In this document: one piece after another, positions 40,263 to 48,437 of the stretch
Numbering within the stretch: position 1 is the first letter of the stretch
Layout: every line of letters begins with the position of its first letter
Assembly (NCBI GenBank): GCA_934526065.1
Contig: CAKSZX010000003.1
Span: forward strand, 124,001-188,000
Source of the DNA: an uncultured Oscillospiraceae bacterium
GTDB taxonomy: Bacteria > Bacillota > Clostridia > Oscillospirales > Ruminococcaceae
DNA: 64,000 nt
Reading direction: 5' to 3'
Position numbers and translations under genes: made by a program
The notes under the pieces: generated by a model
Seen by the model: only the letters and a program-made list of their open reading frames with translations
Told to the model about the DNA's origin: nothing
Databases searched by the model: none

Positions 40263-40718
40263 TTACTTTTTACCGCCGTAGAATACTGTCATTTTAAAAT
40301 TTTTGCCGCATCTTGGGCACTGCACCGAATGTCTGCCCTTTACTCGCTTAAATCTCAATTTTGCACTGCAAGCCGGGCATTTTTTATAAACATAAGTGCC
40401 TGCATTTACAAACTTGTTTTTCTCGTATTCCAGTTCAGGCTGCATATTGCCCCATATGCTGAGCCATACCCGGTTTTCTCTTTGGCGCTTGTATATATTT
40501 TTGGAAAATGTGCGGTAAAACAAAATAATTATCAAGGCATATTCCAAAATTCTGATTATACCTAACACAAAACTCGGCAGGATAAATCTTAAAAATCCGC
40601 TGAAAATAATCAAAATAAAATACAATACCGCAATGGCATTGTTCAACCGGTCGTTTCCGTAGCGTCCATACATAAAACTGCTTAATTTGTAGCTTAATTG
40701 ATTAAAAAAGTTTCTCAT
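40263..40718 (-). CDS. Membrane protein with C-terminal zinc ribbon
   Basis: The 151-residue protein has two hydrophobic segments (about 28-46 and 50-68) and a C-terminal zinc ribbon with CPACSAKLRFKR and CPRCGKNF (about 113-142). The role is unknown. It is the first gene of the three-gene unit, with a minus-strand TATAAT at 40752-40747 just upstream, and the next start follows its stop by one base. Confidence 0.78.
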   Translation of the reverse strand: MRNFFNQLSYKLSSFMYGRYGNDRLNNAIAVLYFILIIFSGFLRFILPSFVLGIIRILEYALIIILFYRTFSKNIYKRQRENRVWLSIWGNMQPELEYEKNKFVNAGTYVYKKCPACSAKLRFKRVKGRHSVQCPRCGKNFKMTVFYGGKK

Positions 40719-40822
40719 ACTTCACCTTCATAAATTTACAAAGAGAATTATACACTATAAACTGTGTCATTACTGTGGTAAAACCGCAACAAATTTTGCA
40801 AAATGTATGAAAATAAAGAAAT

Positions 40823-40852
40823 ATCACCTTACATCAAATGATATAAGGTGAT
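40823..40852 (-). terminator. Terminator at the end of the phage-like module
   Basis: ATCACCTTA (40823-40831) pairs perfectly with TAAGGTGAT (40844-40852), six bases after the portal gene stop, followed on the minus strand by ATATTTCTTTATTTTC. Confidence 0.85.
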
Positions 40853-40858
40853 TTGCAC

Positions 40859-42325
40859 TTAATTTTGCTCTGTTTTGATCTGCAGCTTTTTAAGTATCCG
40901 TGCCTTGTTTTTTAACCGGCTCTGTGGTATTGCCCGCACATAGTCATAAGCGTCGGTTAAAATCTGCCTTGCGTAGAGCTTTTCAAGGGTCTGCATTTGT
41001 ATGCCCTCGCTCCAAGGCGTTGAGTTGTCCGTTTCCACCGACCATGAAAGCTGAGTTGTGTCTATTTGGGAAAAGTCAAACTTTCCCATGTAATATTCTC
41101 CGTTTTCATCTGTCATTTCCACATACCTCTCGCCAAACTTCGCCCTTGCAATATCAAGCATAATCAAAACGCAATCCTCCATAAACCGGTAAAAATACTG
41201 CCTTTGATTTGCCAAGGGTATGGTTGCCGCACGCTGTACCGCAAGAATTGCCGAGGTATTATCAGGGCTTACATTGCCAAGAGAATTATCCGAAGCCCCC
41301 ATAAACTCCTTTGTGTAAGAAATGGTCTTTTCCACAAGTTCCATAAGGCTATCGGACATATCGTCCGCTTTGAAGCTCATGGCCACTGCATCTTTCGGGT
41401 TGCCCACAACCCCTATTGCCGCACCTACTTTGTTTGTCCAACTGTCAAACTTTGTCTTGTCGAAAAATATTTTCGGAAAAGCCATACTTTTTTGATGCAA
41501 AAGAGCCATAGCCCAAAGTTTGTTCACTGCGATTTGGTTTGGTATCAAACTCTCCACAGCGCCGACGCCGTGATAAGAATTTGACTGCTTGTCCCAAGAA
41601 AATTTTGCAATGGGGTAAACTGTGTATCCTGTTGCCGTAGGCGGGGTTACCACACCATCCTTGGTCACCCGGGTGTAGTGAACAGTGCCGTTTTCGATAT
41701 ACATTTTTGTTATCACCGTAACCATTGGCAAGGCCTCTACTGCGTTCATATAGTTTTCGTCGGCCTTTATTTTCTCCGGCTCTCCCTTGTTTTTCTTTGC
41801 CGTTTCTATTACCTTTTCAACATAATCTCGCTTTTCTATCAAGATGTAAGGCTGTTTTTGTATGTTATCCAAATAAGGATTTGCCGGCATAACATTTTCC
41901 GGTTTTAAATTCTCGCAGTATATTCCGCCGTCACGATAAAGCCAGTACAGGTATCCGTCACCTTTTACAACCCCATCGGCAACGGCCTTTTTGGCGTGTA
42001 TCATCAATTTTGAACTCTCGCAAATTTTTTCAATCTGCGTGTTTATATAATCTGCGGTTTTCACCCTTTCCGCTCCGTGAGTGTATGGCGTTATAAATGC
42101 GGTTATGTCGTCCCCGGTGGTCATAGCCACAAGAAATGAACAGGACCTGCGTATAAAGTTCAAAACCGGTTTGTCCAAATCCGGGGCATTTACCCCATAC
42201 CACTGCCGGCCTATATAAAATTTTTCGTTTAAGTTTGTCCTGCGGTAATAATCCTGCATAACATTGTAATTGACGCATTTTTTGTGTTCTTCCAAAATGC
42301 TTTTTAAATCCGTTTTAATTTTCAA
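40859..42325 (-). CDS. Phage portal protein, P22 gp1-like
   Basis: The 488-residue protein has the outline of podovirus portal proteins, which form the dodecameric ring at one capsid vertex. Recognisable stretches are the N-terminal NEKFYIGRQWYGVNAP, the mid-protein NSYHGVGAVESLIPNQIAVNKLW and the VSPDNTSAILAVQRAATIPL region, typical of portal stem and clip domains. The start is a TTG at 42325 with GGGGGTG seven bases upstream, overlapping the previous gene by 11 bases. It is intact. The portal is the last gene in the module, after the holin-like genes, whereas phages normally put it first, next to the terminase. Confidence 0.78.
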   Translation of the reverse strand: MKIKTDLKSILEEHKKCVNYNVMQDYYRRTNLNEKFYIGRQWYGVNAPDLDKPVLNFIRRSCSFLVAMTTGDDITAFITPYTHGAERVKTADYINTQIEKICESSKLMIHAKKAVADGVVKGDGYLYWLYRDGGIYCENLKPENVMPANPYLDNIQKQPYILIEKRDYVEKVIETAKKNKGEPEKIKADENYMNAVEALPMVTVITKMYIENGTVHYTRVTKDGVVTPPTATGYTVYPIAKFSWDKQSNSYHGVGAVESLIPNQIAVNKLWAMALLHQKSMAFPKIFFDKTKFDSWTNKVGAAIGVVGNPKDAVAMSFKADDMSDSLMELVEKTISYTKEFMGASDNSLGNVSPDNTSAILAVQRAATIPLANQRQYFYRFMEDCVLIMLDIARAKFGERYVEMTDENGEYYMGKFDFSQIDTTQLSWSVETDNSTPWSEGIQMQTLEKLYARQILTDAYDYVRAIPQSRLKNKARILKKLQIKTEQN

Positions 42326-42506
42326 GTTCGTTCACCCCCTTCTCGCCTATATTGTAGTACATCAAATTTGCAAACTGTCGCCGCCGAAAATCCCCACTTT
42401 CACCAACGGCGCCGATTTTATCATCTGCCGGCTTTTTTCTTTTAAAATAGACCGCCAAGCCCGCAGTGAATGTACCTGCCGCAAATCCTGCCAAAAAACA
42501 TATCAT
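42315..42506 (-). CDS. Small membrane protein in the phage-like module
   Basis: This 63-residue protein has one N-terminal membrane segment (MICFLAGFAAGTFTAGLAVYF), a basic stop-transfer (KRKKPADDK) and a polar C-terminal half. Its ATG overlaps the holin stop as ATGA, with GGGGGA upstream. It resembles small phage lysis-region membrane proteins, but no family is recognised. Confidence 0.65.
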   Translation of the reverse strand: MICFLAGFAAGTFTAGLAVYFKRKKPADDKIGAVGESGDFRRRQFANLMYYNIGEKGVNELEN

Positions 42507-42805
42507 TTTTTATCCCCCTTGTCCTCTTTTAAAAATTTTTCATAACTCAGCCATGCCCGCAGCCATATCACACTGCCCTGTGTTATTGCCGCAAAAACGC
42601 AGGCCGTTATTTGACCCACATCAAAAATAAATTTTGTGCTTGTGAGATACAAAAGAACCACCGAACAGGAACACAACAGCAAAATAAGGGGTATAAACCT
42701 ATTTTCTATTTTGCTGCGTTTCACTGCCATACCTATGCCCCAAAGCATCGGCACAACTATAAAAAGCTGTGGGTCTATGTATTCCGTAATTGTTTCTATA
42801 CTCAT
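42503..42805 (-). CDS. Holin-like protein
   Basis: The product (100 residues from the ATG at 42805 after GGAGG) has three hydrophobic segments and starts SIETITEYIDPQLFIVVPML, with WGIGMAVKRSK and RFIPLILLLCS, the pattern of Hol44-type phage holins. These form membrane holes at the end of infection. No endolysin gene is next to it, so a lysis role is uncertain. The C-terminal tail is charged (KEDKGDKK). Confidence 0.72.
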   Translation of the reverse strand: MSIETITEYIDPQLFIVVPMLWGIGMAVKRSKIENRFIPLILLLCSCSVVLLYLTSTKFIFDVGQITACVFAAITQGSVIWLRAWLSYEKFLKEDKGDKK

Positions 42806-42816
42806 AATAATCCTCC

Positions 42817-43083
42817 TCAATTAACTCTGTTATTTTGTCTTATGGCCTCTAAGGCGGTAACCCTGCTTTGCAAGGCATAATGTCTTTCGTCCATTTTTTC
42901 CTGTCTGCGCTTTATGTCGTCAATGCCGGATTTCACATAACCTATCTCAGATATTATCATCGCCGTTTCTCTGCTGTGTTTTTCCCGATCTTGCCGACCG
43001 TTTCGCCTTGCGCTTAAAATGCCTAAAATCGTGCCTGTTAAAGCGGTCACTGCGCTTATTAAAAATGTAAGTTCAACGCTCAT
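42817..43083 (-). CDS. Small membrane-anchored coiled-coil protein
   Basis: The 88-residue protein has one N-terminal membrane segment (about 5-24) and a charged, probably coiled-coil C-terminal part (SGIDDIKRRQEKMDERHYAL). Phage lysis cassettes often hold XhlA-like proteins of this form. Its start overlaps the preceding gene as ATGA. Confidence 0.65.
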   Translation of the reverse strand: MSVELTFLISAVTALTGTILGILSARRNGRQDREKHSRETAMIISEIGYVKSGIDDIKRRQEKMDERHYALQSRVTALEAIRQNNRVN

Positions 43084-43256
43084 GTGTCACCGCCTAACTT
43101 CCCAAGCCAAAAATCAATATTGGCTTTGTGCCAAAAGTTTTTCTCCATGGCCTGCCGCAGATTTATTCCCAAATTCGGATTGTATTTATTTTGCAAAATA
43201 AGTGCGGCAACATTTCTTGCGTTTGTATCATTATATTTTTCCTGTTGTAAAGTCAT
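43080..43256 (-). CDS. Short protein of unknown function in the phage-like module
   Basis: I read this 58-codon gene directly from the sequence. It begins MTLQQEKYNDTNARNVAALI and has the ribosome site AAGGAGG ten bases upstream. It is soluble in character, with NPNLGINLRQAMEKNFW and a C-terminal DFWLGKLGGDT. The four-base overlap with the next gene supports its being translated. No family is recognised. Confidence 0.65.
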   Translation of the reverse strand: MTLQQEKYNDTNARNVAALILQNKYNPNLGINLRQAMEKNFWHKANIDFWLGKLGGDT

Positions 43257-43283
43257 TACTCTTAACCTCCTTTCAGTTGAGTT

Positions 43284-44600
43284 TTAACTTAAAGTTATGT
43301 TGTTTATCACCAGGCCTATGTTCCGCCTTTGCCCGGATGTGCCCACCAATGCGCCGATATATCCTATGCCGCTCCGGCTTTTAATGTCCATTGTAACGGT
43401 GCTCATATCCCCGGTTACGACAGCTGTTTTAATCATTCCGCCGTAATTGTCCGGCCATATGTAGCTTATGCTCCCTGCCGTTGATGATACCAAAAACACT
43501 GCGCACACCGTATAATCGCCATATGGAATTGTAGGGCTTATATCCAATGTGATTTTATCCACAGCGTCAAGTTCTATGGGCCGGGTAAGTACATCGGCTA
43601 TGAATTTCCCGTTTTCGTTTATATTAAACACCCAACCGTTTTGAGTTGAAGATGTTTTTCTTCCTCCGGCGGAATAATCGCTTCCGCCCACTTCATAGCC
43701 GGCAACCGCAATTTGCGCCGTTTGGCTTTCCACAACTCCGTTTTTCACCAGCGCCGGCAGCGGACTTTGCCATCCGTTTTTATAAAAAGCAACAGGACTT
43801 TTTTCAACCTGTCCGCCGGCTGTTATATAGGCTGCGGTAGGAACGATGTAAATTCTCTTTTCCCGGGTAAGACTTATTTCCGGGTTTACCCCCGGCAAAC
43901 CGGGATTGAAAAATACAATGCAATCCCCCTCGCTGCCCGGCTGGGTTTTCCCCTTGTCACCGTATGCGGAAAAGATAACCTTTTTTATTTTTTTATCGGT
44001 TTTAACCCATATATCCCCGTTCTGCGGTGAAGCTGTAAGGTTTTTGTTTGAATATACCCCCGGGCGCCGTCCTGCCTCACCGCCCGTAAAATTTAATGTT
44101 TTGCTCCGGTTGTCCAACACAAATGTGTACCAGCACCGGGAAATCAGGTTTTTACCGTTTTCCTCTCCGTTTTTTACCCGGTACTCTGCGCCGATCTTAC
44201 CCGGTGCTTTGACGATAAATTTTTCCGCCGTTCTGCTTTTGGCACACTTAAATTTGCCGTTTACCGGTGTGAGATTTTCAAGTGAAGATGTCAAAATATT
44301 TTCCTCTCCGCTGTCTGTGTACTCAAATATGCCGTTGTCCGCCATATTTACCGACCCGTCGTAATTTTTATCGTAATAACCGGCGTACATGTCGCCTATG
44401 CCTGCCTCATAAGAAAAATTCCGCAAATCTTCCTTTGATACGGTTTTATCCGCATTTTCGTTCATTGTGGGTATAACCACATCTCGCAGTATTTCCTCCA
44501 CTTTTCTCTGCATTTCTTCCGGGGAAAGATTTGGCGTGTCCGCCATGCCCACAACACCCTTTCCCCGAATATCCCTGTCTGTTATTCTCTTTAAATACAT
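43284..44600 (-). CDS. Putative tail-fibre or receptor-binding protein
   Basis: The 438-residue product begins with the sequence GKGVVGMADTPNLSPEEMQRK (about 14-34), a pattern seen at the N-terminus of tail-fibre-like proteins of Firmicutes phages, where it probably mediates attachment to the virion. D77-K-N-Y-D-G-S-V-N-M-A-D88 has the spacing of an EF-hand-like calcium loop, also frequent in these proteins. The remainder is beta-rich and Gly-rich, as expected of a fibre. The start is the ATG at 44600 after AAAGGAGG; the in-frame extension upstream is rejected. Confidence 0.65.
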   Translation of the reverse strand: MYLKRITDRDIRGKGVVGMADTPNLSPEEMQRKVEEILRDVVIPTMNENADKTVSKEDLRNFSYEAGIGDMYAGYYDKNYDGSVNMADNGIFEYTDSGEENILTSSLENLTPVNGKFKCAKSRTAEKFIVKAPGKIGAEYRVKNGEENGKNLISRCWYTFVLDNRSKTLNFTGGEAGRRPGVYSNKNLTASPQNGDIWVKTDKKIKKVIFSAYGDKGKTQPGSEGDCIVFFNPGLPGVNPEISLTREKRIYIVPTAAYITAGGQVEKSPVAFYKNGWQSPLPALVKNGVVESQTAQIAVAGYEVGGSDYSAGGRKTSSTQNGWVFNINENGKFIADVLTRPIELDAVDKITLDISPTIPYGDYTVCAVFLVSSTAGSISYIWPDNYGGMIKTAVVTGDMSTVTMDIKSRSGIGYIGALVGTSGQRRNIGLVINNITLS

Positions 44601-44610
44601 TTTACCTCCT

Positions 44611-46449
44611 TTAACTTTCGGTGTAGGCAATGCCTGCCTCGTATATTCCGAAAGGTTCGTTTAACTCATTGTTTTCAAATCTGAAGGCTGTTTTATAAAT
44701 ATTCTTCAGCCTTATGTCTTTCATTATTTTTCTCGGTGTCCCGTCGGTTGACCATGTGAATTTTGACCATACCAGTTTTGACCAAACAAAAACCCTTGCG
44801 GTGGCGCTGTCTGCAAAAAGGCTTTCCCACAGGCCTTTTTTCTGCCGATATACTCTTACCCCTGTGTAAATTGCCGGGGCGGTTATCCGCCAAAGTTTAT
44901 ATATGCTTTTTCTTTTATAAATACCGCCGCCGATAAATTCCCCGGTTTGCCAATATGCCTGTATAGGCAGTCCGTTGTCGTTAAAACTTGTGTATCGACT
45001 GTAATCGGTGTAAAAGCAACCGATTTTTCCACTTGCCTCGGCAAAGCATAGTTTGCCGTCCCGCACAAACAAAATATCAATGTCCGCCGGCACTTTCCAG
45101 CGATAACACTCATAGCCGTATTTCCCGGTACTTCCCGCCCGGGCGGATTTCTGTAAGCTGTCAAGAAGATATATATCCTCCCCCTTTGCCAAAATATAAA
45201 AATTATCATAAATCGCCGCCGTGGCAAGATTTAGGTTTTCCGTCTGCAAAAGCTGCGGGTTTATAAATCCGCTTCTCATATTTAAAAAGCACTGTTCTCC
45301 GCTTTCGCTTTCGGTTATCCCATACACCCCGGAATCCGTCAAAAACAGCGGGTCGTTATTCAAATTGCCAAAGGCAAATTTTGATATGGTTCCCGGGCCG
45401 TACAATGTGCTTACAACAGGGTAAGTCATAAAATTGTCATCGTTTCCCTCTCCTCGGCACACATAGATATTTGCGCCTTTTTCGGTAAATCTCTTATGCA
45501 CAAACAGTTTGTCGCCGGATCTGCTGTAGCCCATGTTTTCCCCGGTGCCGATCTGCTTTATGTTATCTTCACCGAAGTAATTCCGTTTGCCCGGCACGCT
45601 GTACCACTGAACCCCCGGCTTTTCCGGGTTTCCGGTTAAAAACAAAGTGTCGCTTCGTCCTCCTTTGCCGAACAGACCTATTACAGTACATTTGTTCAAA
45701 TCCTCAGGAGAAAATTCCGTCGCTTTCCTGTAAGTTATAACGATATTCTCCTCGTCCCGGGCTCTGGGTTCCGGCGGCGGAGAAAGAAATGTAACCACCC
45801 CTGCAACATAATTTATCTGCAATCCGTTTTCCTCATCTAAAGTGTAGCTTTTGCCATCGGCCTTTGTCACCGTAGCCGTTACTCCTTTTTCAATATTCTT
45901 ACAACTCAGGGCAAAATATTCGCTCTGCCCGTCGCCGAAAAATGTCTCTCTTTGCCATGGAGATAAAATATTTCTCTGGGCCCTTCTCTTTCCGCCTCCT
46001 GTGGCTTTCCTGCCGGTGTAAATTGTCGGCACAAAACCGTTGTCGGTAACTTTTGTTACTTTTTCGCCGTCAAAACATAAAAAGCCTTTACCGTCCACAA
46101 TATAAAGCCGGTTTCCCATCTGCACCCGGCTGCTGGGGTTTTTATTTGCCCCGGTGTATACAAGTTTGCTGTCGGCATACAGTTTATCCCCCCGATGCAC
46201 CAGTCTGATTGTTCCGTTTTCCGTTTTTAATATATGGACGCCGTAAATTTTATCCCGATAGGAAAAATCTTCATAGTAAAACCCTGTTCTTTTTTGTACC
46301 TTTCCAACTTCACTGCGCACCATATTAAGGCAATCGGCGGCTCGGCCTTTGTGAATATTTAACGGCGACCGGGAATAATCCGCACCCTTAAAATCGTCAA
46401 ATACCCGGGTGTTTATTTTTCTCTTTTCTCCGATTTCTTCATTTATCAT
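44611..46449 (-). CDS. Large neck or packaged-DNA stabilisation protein, P22 gp10-like
   Basis: This 612-residue protein looks like podovirus DNA-stabilisation/tail hub proteins. Near the N-terminus is FDDFKGADYSRSPLNIHKGRAADCLNM, similar in order to gp10-type proteins, followed by repeated beta-strand segments suggesting a propeller (GNRLYIVDGKGFLCFDG, GDKLFVHKRF, FGNLNNDPLFLTDSGVYG, YDNFYILAKGEDIYLLD). Its ATG overlaps the preceding stop as ATGA. The assignment is by layout and general resemblance; a search would be needed for proof. Confidence 0.6.
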   Translation of the reverse strand: MINEEIGEKRKINTRVFDDFKGADYSRSPLNIHKGRAADCLNMVRSEVGKVQKRTGFYYEDFSYRDKIYGVHILKTENGTIRLVHRGDKLYADSKLVYTGANKNPSSRVQMGNRLYIVDGKGFLCFDGEKVTKVTDNGFVPTIYTGRKATGGGKRRAQRNILSPWQRETFFGDGQSEYFALSCKNIEKGVTATVTKADGKSYTLDEENGLQINYVAGVVTFLSPPPEPRARDEENIVITYRKATEFSPEDLNKCTVIGLFGKGGRSDTLFLTGNPEKPGVQWYSVPGKRNYFGEDNIKQIGTGENMGYSRSGDKLFVHKRFTEKGANIYVCRGEGNDDNFMTYPVVSTLYGPGTISKFAFGNLNNDPLFLTDSGVYGITESESGEQCFLNMRSGFINPQLLQTENLNLATAAIYDNFYILAKGEDIYLLDSLQKSARAGSTGKYGYECYRWKVPADIDILFVRDGKLCFAEASGKIGCFYTDYSRYTSFNDNGLPIQAYWQTGEFIGGGIYKRKSIYKLWRITAPAIYTGVRVYRQKKGLWESLFADSATARVFVWSKLVWSKFTWSTDGTPRKIMKDIRLKNIYKTAFRFENNELNEPFGIYEAGIAYTES

Positions 46450-46823
46450 GGTCTGCCTCCGTAGTAATCCGTTATGGGCTTTTCTATGCTTCCGGCAGTC
46501 TCCGCAAGCCGGCCTAAAAATCGGTTTCTGTACACCGATGACATATAATTGTCCTCTCTGTCCCGGTAAACCATGGCCGCAACGGCCAACGGCAGACAGT
46601 AAGCGGCAATTTTATAATCGTTATCAACGGTGTCTGTAAGGCTGTTTGCTTCAATGTTTTCGGCAGGTGCTTTTCCGGTTTTTTCCCTTATCATATTTTC
46701 CCGGCAAAGGCATTCGCCTATTGCCTCGTTCAGCCATACAAGAGCCGTTTCCTTTTCGCCGAACCCCCGAAAATTTTCACCGCAAAGGGAAAACCCCCTG
46801 TTTAATATTTCGTAAGCTGTCAT
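46446..46823 (-). CDS. Putative head-tail connector protein
   Basis: The 125-residue protein is mostly helical (MTAYEILNRGFSLCGENFRGFGEKETALVWLNEAIGECLC) and lies between the capsid and gp10-like genes, where gp4-type connector proteins are found in podoviruses. No motif is diagnostic, so the call rests on position, size and fold. GGAG precedes the start. Confidence 0.55.
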   Translation of the reverse strand: MTAYEILNRGFSLCGENFRGFGEKETALVWLNEAIGECLCRENMIREKTGKAPAENIEANSLTDTVDNDYKIAAYCLPLAVAAMVYRDREDNYMSSVYRNRFLGRLAETAGSIEKPITDYYGGRP

Positions 46824-46847
46824 AAAATGCTCCTTTCCTTTTTATTT

Positions 46848-46871
46848 AAAGGCGGCTTCACAGCCGCCTTT
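46848..46871 (-). terminator. Hairpin after the capsid gene
   Basis: A perfect 9-bp stem (46848-46856 with 46863-46871) starts about 30 bases after the capsid protein stop. On the minus strand it is followed by TTTAAATAAAAAGG. The T run is short. It probably lowers expression of the downstream connector, neck and fibre genes relative to capsid. Confidence 0.6.
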
Positions 46872-46903
46872 GGGGAATGTTTTGTAAATTATTTGTTTAA
46901 ATT

Positions 46904-47953
46904 TTAAAATGTTTTTTCGCAAACCGCAGAATCAAATGCTCCGTCCAAATGGGCATAGGCCTTTACAGTTGTGCCTGTTGCGGTTGCGGCTTTTGCACCT
47001 TGTACCGCAGTGGTTGAATACCTTGGGTCAGTGCCGTCTGTTGTATAGTATATTTTTGCGCCAGATGTGCCACAGGTGATGTCACCTGTCCGTGAAATTA
47101 CAGGTTTGGCGCACACCACGCCTCCGTCGGCGGTGTTTACATCGGTGTAAACGCCTGCGGCTCTCGGGGCAAATACAAAGCAGTCGTAATATTCTCTGCC
47201 TTCAAGCAAACTGCCGGAAATACCCGGTGGGTCCTTGTGCAATTTTGTCTCGCTCATTTTAACAGGCGCAGTTGCGGCATTTTTGTGGACAATCATAAAG
47301 TTTACATTTGCCGGCCAGCGTGGGGCAGGCACTTTTATAACCTGCATATTGTCATACATGCCTATAACCCCTTTGCTCAACGCCTCTTTGCCAAGGCTTT
47401 CAACCGCCATAAATTCATTTGAATGTTTAAGCAGTTTATAACCCTGTGTTGAAATAAACAACATTCTGTCATATGCCGGCACTTCGTTATCGTCCAAAAT
47501 TGCCGTGGCTTCGCTGATCTTGTCACAGATGTTTTCCTTTGTAACAGCCGTGTCATCGGCATTTATATGGCCTGCTTTGTTGGCAAGTTTGTTTAAAACA
47601 TACTTGTCAAATTCCGGTACAGCTCTCTCCGCAATCTGCAAAAGCAGCATCTTGCCTGCATTTTTGGCATAGCCCTGGTCGCCGTCGTTGCCCTTGTCTA
47701 TTGTCAGGGCAAAGCTTCTGTCCTGGGTAAGGGTAAGTTCTTGAATAATGTCCTGCATTTCAACAGGGCTGCCGTAGCGGTTGTTGCCTGCCCTTCTGTA
47801 ATTGTTCATAGGCACCGTTATTGGTGTCAAAATTTTTACCGTCTTTGCGCCGGTAAATTCATAATCGTTGCACAGCTTGCCGGATACAAGGCTCTCTCTT
47901 TTAAAAGCCGACCGTGTCATATCGCTGTTAAGTGTAAAATAGTTAATACTCAT
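46904..47953 (-). CDS. Major capsid protein with a C-terminal chitobiase-like domain
   Basis: The 349-residue protein resembles HK97-fold coat proteins: an N-terminal arm, a region with DIIQELTLTQDRSFALTIDKGNDGDQGY near residues 68-95, and VPAYDRMLFISTQGYKLLKHS and IGMYDNMQVIKVPAPRWP in the middle. From about residue 276 there is an added beta-sandwich, SGAKIYYTTDGTDPRYSTT, the signature of the CHB_HEX_C_1 domain of chitobiases and surface proteins. Such Ig-like additions often decorate capsids and may bind carbohydrate. GGAGG precedes the start. It lies directly after the scaffold-like gene. Confidence 0.75.
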   Translation of the reverse strand: MSINYFTLNSDMTRSAFKRESLVSGKLCNDYEFTGAKTVKILTPITVPMNNYRRAGNNRYGSPVEMQDIIQELTLTQDRSFALTIDKGNDGDQGYAKNAGKMLLLQIAERAVPEFDKYVLNKLANKAGHINADDTAVTKENICDKISEATAILDDNEVPAYDRMLFISTQGYKLLKHSNEFMAVESLGKEALSKGVIGMYDNMQVIKVPAPRWPANVNFMIVHKNAATAPVKMSETKLHKDPPGISGSLLEGREYYDCFVFAPRAAGVYTDVNTADGGVVCAKPVISRTGDITCGTSGAKIYYTTDGTDPRYSTTAVQGAKAATATGTTVKAYAHLDGAFDSAVCEKTF

Positions 47954-48007
47954 TAAATAATTCCTCCTAAGTGATTAAAATAAATTTTTGTTGATATACT
48001 TATCCTT

Positions 48008-48343
48008 TTAAAGTTCTTCCATTGCAAGCATAAAACCTGCCGCAAATGGGTTCTTTTCCCCCTCTCCGCCGGAACTTTCCAAGCTGATGGGTTCTTCCGT
48101 GAATTTTTCAAGTTTTACTTTCAAATTCCGATTTTCTCTTTTTAAATTGTAATTTTCCCACATTGACAAGATCTCTGCCAATGTTTTACCGCTGTTTATC
48201 TGGCTCTGAATTTCATCGGGCAGGTGTGATATAACATAGTCGGCAATTTTTTCTCTCTCGCTTTTTCCCTCCTTTTCTTCAAGATTTTTCGGCTTCTCCT
48301 CCACATTTTCCGTGGAAACTGTCCATTTTTCTTTTTCCTCCAT
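48008..48343 (-). CDS. Putative scaffold protein
   Basis: The 111-residue protein is highly charged and helical (MEEKEKWTVSTENVEEKPKNLEEKEGKSEREK...), with a probable coiled coil (LKRENRNLKVKLEKFTEE) and no membrane segment. Its position right before the capsid gene fits a capsid scaffold. The start is the ATG at 48343 preceded by AAGGAGG; an upstream ATG at 48364 would code glycines from the ribosome site itself and is rejected. Confidence 0.65.
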   Translation of the reverse strand: MEEKEKWTVSTENVEEKPKNLEEKEGKSEREKIADYVISHLPDEIQSQINSGKTLAEILSMWENYNLKRENRNLKVKLEKFTEEPISLESSGGEGEKNPFAAGFMLAMEEL

Positions 48344-48437
48344 TTTTCCACCTCCTTTCTTCATCTGCGTTGTTTTACCTCCTTTCTGTAGGGCTCTGTG
48401 CCTTACAAGTGAAATGATACACTATCCCCGGCCAAAT

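Noticed and set aside
40859..48343. Complete inducible prophage
   Set aside because: No integrase, repressor, terminase, replication or endolysin genes, and no attachment-site duplication could be seen at the flanks.
48344..48364. Upstream start of the scaffold gene at 48364
   Set aside because: The added residues (MKKGGGK) are translated ribosome-site sequence; the ATG at 48343 is ideally placed after AAGGAGG.
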